This document shows positions 34,990-41,571 of a stretch of 64,000 bases of DNA, one piece after another. Each line of letters starts with the position of its first letter. The stretch's first letter is position 1. Below the pieces are notes generated by a model. The model was not told where the DNA came from. It ran no database searches and saw only the letters and a list, made by a program, of their open reading frames with translations. Position numbers and translations under genes: made by a program. This DNA comes from Lachnospiraceae bacterium A2 (GTDB lineage Bacteria; Bacillota; Clostridia; Lachnospirales; Lachnospiraceae): the NCBI GenBank assembly GCA_000403315.2, contig KE159639.1, positions 219,651-283,650 of the forward strand, read 5' to 3'.

Positions 34990-35175
34990 CTAATATTCTT
35001 CCGGCATGATGACTGCCGCAACCAGATATACAATTACCCCGGTTGTAGTACAGCCCAGCAGTACAAACAGGAGGCGGATAATGGTTGGATCCACATTGAA
35101 GTATTCCCCCACGCCCCCGCATACGCCGCAGATCACCCGGTTAGCCCTTGACTTAAATAATCTTTTCGGTTTCAT
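34990..35175 (-). CDS. PspC domain protein
   Basis: A 61-residue membrane protein: MKPKRLFKSRANRVICGVCG, GVGEYFNVDPTIIRLLFVLL, then a hydrophobic helix and the end VIMPEEY. This is a complete stand-alone PspC domain, found in phage-shock and Lia-type envelope stress systems. It is the last gene of a PadR - HAAS - DUF4097 - PspC series on the minus strand. The start used has AAGGA at good spacing; an ATG two codons earlier is too close to it. Confidence 0.93.
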   Translation of the reverse strand: MKPKRLFKSRANRVICGVCGGVGEYFNVDPTIIRLLFVLLGCTTTGVIVYLVAAVIMPEEY

Positions 35176-35229
35176 ATACATTCCTTCTTTCTTTCTGTCA
35201 ATTTTTAGTTTACCCTATCTTGCCCAATT

Positions 35230-36195
35230 TTACTGCCCTTCAAAAGAAACTTCTACATTTCCTACGCCGCAGTCAATTTCCATTTCCTTGCTGCCCTGGT
35301 TTTTTATTTCTCCGCCGGCAGACAGCCCGGTGTAGCTGTGGTTTCCAATGGTAACGCTTCCCACGCCGCAGTCAATGTCATAGCTGTAATCTGTTTCCAC
35401 CCCGGCGGCTTTTATCTGGATAGCGCCGATCCCGCCTTCCATTTCAATTTTTTCTGCCTGGACAAATGCGGCGGTAAGTTCCCCTACGCCCCCATTAATG
35501 TCCACTTTCTCTGCTTCTAATTCTTCCACGGCAAGGCTCCCGGCTCCTACCTCCAAGGAAATCTTTTTTTCTGCAGACAGCCGTTCCAGGATTTCACACT
35601 CCCCTGCCCCTACATTAATACTAATTTCCTTCGCTGTCAATGGTATTTGCACATTTGTAGTTCCCCTGGGCTGGTCCAGCTTGATTTTTTTCAGCCAATT
35701 GTGCTCTATCAGTTCTGCCGGAAGCCGCATGGTAACCCTTACGCTGTCGTCGTTTTGGATACGCCAAACGCCGGAATCTTTAATTTTCAGGGTGCTGCCA
35801 TCTACCTGCACATCCACCTTGCGCTTATGGTTCTTCCTGCGGTACTCTACGTCCACGCGGATGTTCTCCCTGTCCTCCCTGCTATTTTGGGTAATGATGA
35901 TGCTGCTGTTATCCACCTTCAGCTCAATTTTATCCAACCCTTCCCACGGAAAACTGTTCTCCTCACTATCTGCGCTGGTCCAGCCAAACCCATCGCTTTC
36001 CCAGCCAGAACCGTCATTCCCATGCCAGATAAACGGGATATGGCTGATTGGGCCAAAGGAAAATTCCCCGGCCTCCACATATTCCCCAAATTCTGAAACA
36101 CTAAAGCCAATCCCAACCCCTATTGCGCACAGGGCGCTTCCTAAAATCACTAAAACCAATACTATAGCAAATGCTGCTTTCGTAAAACGCTTCAT
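35230..36195 (-). CDS. DUF4097 family beta-strand repeat protein
   Basis: A 321-residue membrane-anchored protein. There is one N-terminal helix (AAFAIVLVLVILGSALCAIG) and an exported domain rich in glycine and regular beta strands. From about residue 180 come repeats of the form 'ISINVGAGECEI', 'ISLEVGAGSLAV', 'VDINGGVGELTA', 'IEMEGGIGAIQI', 'YDIDCGVGSVTI' and 'MEIDCGVGNVEV', roughly one rung each 20 residues, as in a right-handed beta-helix-like adhesin fold. The family accompanies PspC and HAAS proteins in envelope stress modules. It overlaps the end of the HAAS gene by four bases (ATGA) and lies 54 bases before pspC. Confidence 0.88.
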   Translation of the reverse strand: MKRFTKAAFAIVLVLVILGSALCAIGVGIGFSVSEFGEYVEAGEFSFGPISHIPFIWHGNDGSGWESDGFGWTSADSEENSFPWEGLDKIELKVDNSSIIITQNSREDRENIRVDVEYRRKNHKRKVDVQVDGSTLKIKDSGVWRIQNDDSVRVTMRLPAELIEHNWLKKIKLDQPRGTTNVQIPLTAKEISINVGAGECEILERLSAEKKISLEVGAGSLAVEELEAEKVDINGGVGELTAAFVQAEKIEMEGGIGAIQIKAAGVETDYSYDIDCGVGSVTIGNHSYTGLSAGGEIKNQGSKEMEIDCGVGNVEVSFEGQ

Positions 36196-37100
36196 ACCCG
36201 CTTCTCCTTCCCGGAAAATATACTATTCCAAAGTTTCCCTATCAGCCTTAATACCCATGGGACAAATTTGCCGCACATCCAGACGCAAAGGATGGCTGCA
36301 AGGACTGCTACCGCCAACAGCAAAAGCCCCGCCCCGGTTAATGCAAACCCAATTGGAAGGCTGCCTGTTGCCAATTGCCCAATCCCTATGCCAGCCAGCG
36401 CAAACCCCGCAACAAAAAGGGAACCTGCCACGCACACTGCGGCAATGGCAATGCCCAGCAGCGCCCCGCCGCCCCCGGTAACCAGCCCAATCCATACAGG
36501 GCTTGTTACAACGGCAATTATAATAATCAGGAGAATTTCCATTCCGCTCCGCCCGCTGTAAGTGGAACGCCCATCCCCGCTATTAGAGGAATAGTTTCCA
36601 TAACTATTTTGGCTGCCGCGCCCTGCGCCGCCATATCCCTGCCCGCCTGCCTTGCTGTCCCCAGAACTGCCATACCTTTGGCTGCCATCTCCTGTACTGG
36701 CTCCCTGGCTGTAGCCATAACTGCCCTCTGTTCCCGGCTGCCCCTGGCTGTAACCATAGCTGCTGCCCGCCCTGGAACTATCCTGGCTTTCCGGCTGCCC
36801 CTGCCTGCCGCCTGCTGTGTTTTTCCTGATATCTATAGGGTTTTTCTGTACAAACCTGCTGTCCTCAAAGCCCCGTTCCGTATATTCCCCTTGGCCTGCA
36901 GCCCCGTCCATCCCAAGATCAGCCTTGATGGTCGCAGCAACCTTTTCCGGCGATTCCAGTTCTTTCAGGATACGTTCCTCATTTTCCTCCCCTGCGTCTT
37001 CAAAATAACTTTGGTAGTAAGAAAGCGCTTCTTTTTTCTCCTCTGCCGCTACGCCTTCCAGCAGCCGTTCCAGCTGCCTCATAAAGTCCTCTCTTTTCAT
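36192..37100 (-). CDS. HAAS/DUF1700 family membrane protein
   Basis: A 302-residue protein. The N-terminal HAAS domain (about 1-65: FMRQLERLLEGVAAEEKKEA, YYQSYFEDAGEENEERILKE) is a three-helix module that usually binds or accompanies PadR-like regulators. A long disordered region (about 85-188) follows, rich in Gly, Ser, Gln and Tyr with SYGYSQGQ and SYGYSQGA repeats. Several membrane helices come next (LLIIIIAVVTSPVWIGLV; IAIAAVCVAGSLFVAGFALA; LLLLAVAVLAAILCVWMC), and a basic tail ends the protein. It overlaps padR upstream and the DUF4097 gene downstream by four bases each, so translation of all three is coupled. Confidence 0.88.
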   Translation of the reverse strand: MKREDFMRQLERLLEGVAAEEKKEALSYYQSYFEDAGEENEERILKELESPEKVAATIKADLGMDGAAGQGEYTERGFEDSRFVQKNPIDIRKNTAGGRQGQPESQDSSRAGSSYGYSQGQPGTEGSYGYSQGASTGDGSQRYGSSGDSKAGGQGYGGAGRGSQNSYGNYSSNSGDGRSTYSGRSGMEILLIIIIAVVTSPVWIGLVTGGGGALLGIAIAAVCVAGSLFVAGFALAGIGIGQLATGSLPIGFALTGAGLLLLAVAVLAAILCVWMCGKFVPWVLRLIGKLWNSIFSGKEKRV

Positions 37101-37420
37101 ACTATATCTCCTCCTGAAAATAACATTGTAATCTTAGAAGAATAATTTACCCATTCTGTACGGTACAGATTGAGCTGGGCCATGCCTTTCTCCGTAATCT
37201 TGTAATACCTGCGGTTCCTCCCGCCGCACTCCACGTCATACACTTCCAGACAATCATCCTTCTGCAGGCGGCGCAGCACCGGGTACAGGGTAGATTCCGA
37301 TACCTCTATGGCCTGCCGCACATCCTGGGTAATCTTATAACCATATGTGCCCTCCTCTTCCTTGCACACAACCGCAAGAACGATTGCATCTAAAAGAGCT
37401 GCACCTGTGTTAAATACCAT
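37097..37420 (-). CDS. PadR-family transcriptional regulator
   Basis: A 107-residue winged helix-turn-helix protein: LLDAIVLAVVCKEEEGTYGY, KITQDVRQAIEVSESTLYPVL, RRLQKDDCLEVYD, RRYYKITEKGMAQL, with a short C-terminal dimerisation helix (subfamily 2). It leads the envelope operon and probably represses it, including itself. A strong promoter (37536-37564) and six 17-bp tandem units lie 64-165 bases upstream and are the obvious operator candidates. Confidence 0.93.
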   Translation of the reverse strand: MVFNTGAALLDAIVLAVVCKEEEGTYGYKITQDVRQAIEVSESTLYPVLRRLQKDDCLEVYDVECGGRNRRYYKITEKGMAQLNLYRTEWVNYSSKITMLFSGGDIV

Positions 37421-37483
37421 GCCATCACTCCTTACTGTTTTTTAACTGCCATTCCTATCTGGGCAGCCGCCCCTTGTGTCAGC

Positions 37484-37585
37484 TACTATTTCAAATATAT
37501 TACTATTTTTCAAACATTACTATTTGATATTTAATACTATATATCATATAATATTATTTGTCAACAATTATTATACAAAAAGGAC
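37484..37585. repeat. six tandem 17-bp units over the padR promoter
   Basis: Units start at 37484, 37501, 37518, 37535, 37552 and 37569, exactly 17 bases apart. The first four begin TACTAT and the last two TATTAT; units 1, 2 and 5 continue with T-rich sequence and CAA. Example units: TACTATTTCAAATATAT and TACTATTTTTCAAACAT. The array covers the -35 and -10 boxes of the padR promoter, so it is a candidate multi-site operator. Confidence 0.75.
37536..37564 (-). promoter_or_regulatory. sigma-A promoter of the padR operon
   Basis: On the minus strand, perfect TTGACA (37564-37559), 17-base spacer, TATAGT (37541-37536). It is embedded in the 17-bp repeat array. Confidence 0.75.
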
Positions 37586-37719
37586 AGGCAATAAAATAAG
37601 GCTAAGCGGGGAGAAGAATTGTAAAATAATATGCAACTGGTATTTGCTTTTTCGCACTTATCAAATTCTTTATTCTTATTATCATATACTGTATAATGGC
37701 AATAAGGAGGGTGATTTTT

Positions 37720-38199
37720 ATGAATATGAATATTATATCGAAATATTTACAGTTTTTGCGTAAAAGCAACAACTACACACAAAATGATTTAGCGAAAAAA
37801 TTAGGCATATCAAGGCAGGCCGTATCAAAATGGGAAACAGGAATAACGATTCCCGACTTAGAAGTTTTATTGAAAATTTCCAAATTATATGGCATCACGA
37901 TAAATGACATATTAGAACCAAAGGTACAGCCACAGCGGATAGCTGATTTTGAGCAGATTTCAACAATTCCTGAAAAGGAACTGAAAGAAGTGTTCGGACA
38001 GTTTGGCACTAATTCGCTTGTAACCGCTTTCATGGGGGCATCTCCCGAAACAAATAGTTTTTGTGAAAGATTGTTTCCCGATATAGATTTTGAAACAGCA
38101 AGAAAAAATATAGGCAGAATCAGGATAGAAACTGTTGAGGACATGCAGAACCAAATAGTTGCTATGATAAATTTGCAGGCAGTTGATGAGGAAATTTAG
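37720..38199 (+). CDS. XRE-family transcriptional regulator
   Basis: A 159-residue protein. The N-terminal helix-turn-helix (about 5-62: YLQFLRKSNNYTQNDLAKKL, GISRQAVSKWETGITIPDLE, LLKISKLYGITINDILEP) is followed by a C-terminal region without a recognised domain (EKELKEVFGQFGTNSLVTAF; LFPDIDFETARKNIGRIRIE). AGGAGGG lies eight bases before the ATG and a TATAAT box is at 37692-37697. The gene is AT-rich and followed by a scrap of a mobile-element gene, so it probably came with an integrative element now mostly deleted. Confidence 0.85.
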   Translation: MNMNIISKYLQFLRKSNNYTQNDLAKKLGISRQAVSKWETGITIPDLEVLLKISKLYGITINDILEPKVQPQRIADFEQISTIPEKELKEVFGQFGTNSLVTAFMGASPETNSFCERLFPDIDFETARKNIGRIRIETVEDMQNQIVAMINLQAVDEEI

Positions 38200-38235
38200 T
38201 ATAGGGAAATTCCATTTGAATTTCATTGTAAATAT

Positions 38236-38379
38236 ATGGAATTTTTTGAGGGGCGCAGATATTGACATTGAGGCAAAAGCAAAGGTTATCTATGAAAGCG
38301 ATACAGATGACATCATTTCACAGAACTAATTGAAAGTGACATAAAAGAACTTGAAGCCGAGGTTATGCAGTTAGCATAA
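38236..38379 (+). pseudogene. gene remnant with frameshift, likely from an integrative element
   Basis: One frame reads WNFLRGADIDIEAKAKVIYE and SDTDDII before a stop; after a one-base shift the next frame continues HFTELIESDIKELEAEVMQLA and stops at 38379. Together they read as one charged helical C-terminus. The family is not identified; the style resembles small accessory proteins of Firmicutes conjugative elements. It explains most of the 393-base gap 38200-38592. Confidence 0.45.
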
Positions 38380-38416
38380 TCAGAAAAACAATTCAATCTC
38401 AAAACAACAGCGTAAA

Positions 38417-38457
38417 GGCGCATGGAACAGTAAATTGAAAACCATGCGTCTTTTTTT
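38417..38457 (+). terminator. terminator in the element scar
   Basis: The stem GGCGCATGG/CCATGCGTC (one G-T pair) encloses a 16-base loop and is followed by seven T residues. Confidence 0.7.
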
Positions 38458-38592
38458 GCGCCCAAAAGGAGGAACAACGTACAACAACATTCAGACCAAA
38501 ACCACAGGGCGAATAACGCCCTGTTTGCAAAAGAAGATTGATAAGACAACTACTTGACAACCCCCTTTTTTGACGAGCTTATTTAGAATCCT

Positions 38593-39978
38593 TCACGCCA
38601 GACGCATGGCAATCTGAATTTCCATCCATACTTCCCCTTCTTCTTCCTGAATGGCAGCCGTGGCTTCCCCTTCCATCTGGTGCATTAACTGGCGGCAGAT
38701 ATATAATCCTAAGCCGCTTCCTGTTTTTTTCCCAACATTGCTGCCCCGGAAAAAGCTGTCAAAAATATGGGGCAGTTCCTTGGGGGCAAGCCCGCAGCCT
38801 GTATTCCGGATGGATATAAAATATTCCTCATCCTCCCGCCCAGCACAGATTTGGATTTTCCTCCCATCCCCATACTTAAGGGCGTTTTCCACCACGTTCT
38901 GGATAACCTCCACAATCCGGTCCAAGTCCCCCCAGACCAGGCAGTTCGGGTACTTATCCACAGAAAATCCCACCTGGTTCAGTTCCATTTTATCCTGGTA
39001 ATACCTGCGGATTTGTTCCAGGGCATCCCTCACATAGACTTCTGAATTTTCCACTTGGAAATTCAGGAAATCCTCATGGGAAGCCGCCACAATCTCGCCG
39101 ACATAAGCTTCAATTTCCTCTGCCTTTTCCTTTATTTTCCCGGCAATTTCCTGCTTCTTGGATTCCTCACGGTAAAGGTTCCTGCCCAAAGCCTGGGCAT
39201 ACAGGCAGATGGCGCTTAATGGGGTTTTGATATCATGGGACAGGGACAGGAGCAGCATCTTCTTCTCCTTCTGCAGCTCCAGTTCCCGGAGCTTGTTTTC
39301 CTCCAGGTTTTCCCGCAGCACATCCATGCCCCACATAAATTTCCCGAAAAAACGGTCTTTGCTTTCTTTCAAGGGAAGGGACAGGTTCCCTTTGGAAAGC
39401 TCATAGGGAAGGTCGGACAGGCGGCAGAAGGGCAGCAGGATTTTTTGCCTGACATACCATAAGACAAGCCACAGCAAAAAGATCAGGGAAATAACGGCAG
39501 TATTTACCAAAAGGGCTATGGGACGGCCAGATAGCTGATCCGAAATGTAAAATACCTTGTAATAAGCATAATCTGAAGCAATTATGGCATATTCCCCATT
39601 TTCCTTACTGTCCCAGAACTCTTTCCATTCCGCCCCAAATGTTGGGCGTTCCCCTGCATCCGAGGGGTTTTCTTCCCCATAGCCCTTTGGGCTATTCCCT
39701 GCATCCGGGGAACCGTCCCCATATTCCAGCACCCTAAGCCCTGCAACAGAGGGATACCCTCCTGCCCCTGTAAAACCTTCCAATTCTTCCAGGCTGCCTG
39801 CCGCCCTGCCTTTTTCCTGTTCAAATTCCCGGATTGCCCACTCCAGCCGGTTGAGGGAAATCCGGTATCCGCCGCTGCCCCCGGAAAGCTGGATGTTGGA
39901 AAGGAATACATTCACAAGGCACAGCAAAATAAGGCTGCCCAAAAAGGCTGCCCCGATCAATTGGTTCATTTTCTTCAT
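38593..39978 (-). CDS. sensor histidine kinase of the ABC-transporter locus
   Basis: A 461-residue kinase. The first helix is at about 8-27, an extracytoplasmic domain of about 130 residues follows, and the second helix is at about 155-177 (ALLVNTAVISLIFLLWLVLW). The H box is LLLSLSHDIKTPLSAICLYA, the N box VVENALKYGDG, and the G boxes NTGCGLAPKELPHIF and KTGSGLGLYICRQLMHQ. The outer domain contains a Gly/Pro/Asp-rich stretch (about 85-115). It follows its response regulator on the minus strand and is preceded by an ABC transporter, an arrangement typical of antimicrobial-peptide sensing and detoxification modules. The start has AGGAGGGAAAGG upstream. Confidence 0.93.
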   Translation of the reverse strand: MKKMNQLIGAAFLGSLILLCLVNVFLSNIQLSGGSGGYRISLNRLEWAIREFEQEKGRAAGSLEELEGFTGAGGYPSVAGLRVLEYGDGSPDAGNSPKGYGEENPSDAGERPTFGAEWKEFWDSKENGEYAIIASDYAYYKVFYISDQLSGRPIALLVNTAVISLIFLLWLVLWYVRQKILLPFCRLSDLPYELSKGNLSLPLKESKDRFFGKFMWGMDVLRENLEENKLRELELQKEKKMLLLSLSHDIKTPLSAICLYAQALGRNLYREESKKQEIAGKIKEKAEEIEAYVGEIVAASHEDFLNFQVENSEVYVRDALEQIRRYYQDKMELNQVGFSVDKYPNCLVWGDLDRIVEVIQNVVENALKYGDGRKIQICAGREDEEYFISIRNTGCGLAPKELPHIFDSFFRGSNVGKKTGSGLGLYICRQLMHQMEGEATAAIQEEEGEVWMEIQIAMRLA

Positions 39979-40021
39979 CCTTTCCCTCCTTCCGCCAGTG
40001 TATGATTAATATCTATGGTTT

Positions 40022-40684
40022 TTATCCAAACCGGTAGCCTACGCCCCAGACCGTCAGGATACGTTCCGGCTTTTTGGGGTTCTTCTCCAGCTTTTCCCGC
40101 AGCCAGCGGATATGCACCGTCAGCGTCTGGGGCTCGCTCTCGCTGTCAAAGCCCCAGATTTTGCCAAACAGTTCCTCCTTGGGGATGGCCTTCCCCTTAT
40201 TTTCCATCAGGTAAAGGAGCAGGTCAAATTCACGGGCAGTTGCCGGGATTTCCCTGCCATCCAGATAAATATGGCGTCCCAGCTTATCCAAGCGCAGGTT
40301 CCCGTCTGAAATTTCATCCGAAGAATACCTTCTCTGGAAAATGCCTTTTACCTTGGCTAAGAGGATGTCAATGTCATAGAGCTTCTCAATATAGTCGTCT
40401 GCCCCCTGCAAAAGCCCGTTCAGCTTATCCTCTTTCCCGCCCCTTGCGCTGACAATCAGTATCGGCGTGTTGGCCTGCGCCCGGATCCTGCTGCATACGC
40501 CAAACCCGTCCAGCCCTGGCAGCATAACATCCAAAATCACCAGTTTCGCCCCTTCGGACTGGTAGATTTCCAATCCTTCCTCTCCGGATTCTGCGAAATA
40601 GACGTCGTAGCCTTCTGCCTGCAGGAAATCCGACAGAAGCCCTCCTAATTCCAAATTGTCTTCCACTACTATGATATCTGCCAT
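40022..40684 (-). CDS. OmpR-family response regulator of the ABC-transporter locus
   Basis: A 220-residue regulator. The receiver has acidic residues in IIVVEDNLELG and the phospho-acceptor Asp in LVILDVMLPG. The switch region reads DDYIEKLYDIDIL, so the conserved Lys is present but the usual following Pro is Leu. The winged-helix domain (about 125-220) has ATAREFDLLLYLMENKGKAI, TLTVHIRWLREKLEKNP and VWGVGYRFG. The start at MADIIVV has AGGTGGGA upstream. It lies 26 bases after the ATPase gene and is followed by the kinase, so all four genes form one unit. Confidence 0.93.
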   Translation of the reverse strand: MADIIVVEDNLELGGLLSDFLQAEGYDVYFAESGEEGLEIYQSEGAKLVILDVMLPGLDGFGVCSRIRAQANTPILIVSARGGKEDKLNGLLQGADDYIEKLYDIDILLAKVKGIFQRRYSSDEISDGNLRLDKLGRHIYLDGREIPATAREFDLLLYLMENKGKAIPKEELFGKIWGFDSESEPQTLTVHIRWLREKLEKNPKKPERILTVWGVGYRFG

Positions 40685-40710
40685 TGTCCCACCTGCACAT
40701 CCCTTCTTTT

Positions 40711-41472
40711 TTACCAGCCCATCTCTATCAGCCACTGGTTCAGGCGGCGTTCCCGGAACTTCCCTTCCGCGCCGTCCTCCTCCATCCGCAGCTCCCCCTT
40801 AATGTTCCCATCTACAATATACAATATCCTGCTGCATTTTGCAGCCACTTTCATATCATGGGTTACCAGCATAATGGTGGTGCCTTCTTCATTCAGCTTT
40901 TTCAGCTCCTGCATCACATCCTCGGAAGAACTCCTGTTCAAGGCCCCGGTAGGTTCGTCTGCAAAGAGGATTTGGGGCTGGTTCATCAGGCTCCGGCAGA
41001 TACATGCCCGCTGGAGCTGCCCGCCGGAAACCTCTGTAATGTCATGCTCCGCAACATCGCTGATGCCAAGCTTCTTCATCAGGCTAATGCAGTACCCGTT
41101 GATTTCCTGCCTTGTACGCCCGCCCTTCCCTGCCTGGTAGGCCGGAAGCAGGATATTGTCCATAATGGAAAGGTTTTTCAGCATATGCATCTGCTGGAAA
41201 ATAAACCCCATGCTGGTAAGCCGCACATTTGCCAGTTCTTTTTCTGTTAAATCCGTAATCCGTTTCCCTCCCAGCCGCACTTCCCCAGCGGTAGGGCGGT
41301 CCATGCCGGACACGCTGTAGAGCAGGGTGGATTTCCCAGAGCCGGAAGGGCCCATTACGGCAACCATCTCCCCTTCCATAATTGTAAAATTCACATTTTT
41401 CAGCACATTATTCTGCCTTTTATTTGCCACGTATGTCTTGCATAAATTTTTAACGCACAATGCTTCTCCCAT
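40711..41472 (-). CDS. ABC transporter ATP-binding protein (MacB/BceA-like)
   Basis: A 253-residue ATPase. The Walker A motif is MGPSGSGKSTLLYSVSGMD, the Q-loop is FIFQQMHMLKNL, the signature is VSGGQLQRACICRSL, Walker B is ILFADEPTGAL and the H-loop is MLVTHDMKVAAKC. The sequence is typical of ATPases that pair with FtsX-type permeases in LolCDE/MacB/Bce systems, which pull substrates from the membrane instead of pumping through a channel. The C-terminal tail (about 230-253, EGKFRERRLNQWLIEMGW) is an extra. The start at MGEALCV has AGGTGGA upstream. It lies 99 bases after the permease gene. Confidence 0.94.
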   Translation of the reverse strand: MGEALCVKNLCKTYVANKRQNNVLKNVNFTIMEGEMVAVMGPSGSGKSTLLYSVSGMDRPTAGEVRLGGKRITDLTEKELANVRLTSMGFIFQQMHMLKNLSIMDNILLPAYQAGKGGRTRQEINGYCISLMKKLGISDVAEHDITEVSGGQLQRACICRSLMNQPQILFADEPTGALNRSSSEDVMQELKKLNEEGTTIMLVTHDMKVAAKCSRILYIVDGNIKGELRMEEDGAEGKFRERRLNQWLIEMGW

Positions 41473-41571
41473 TTTTCCACCTATACCTTTCAATTGTTTG
41501 ATGCCCTATTGCCTGCTTGGGGCATTGGGCTTCCACTCCCCAAGCAGGCCTGCTGCTTCTGGATTCCCCCG

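Noticed and set aside
37484..37585. CRISPR array
   Set aside because: The units are contiguous 17-bp degenerate repeats without spacers, and no cas genes are present.
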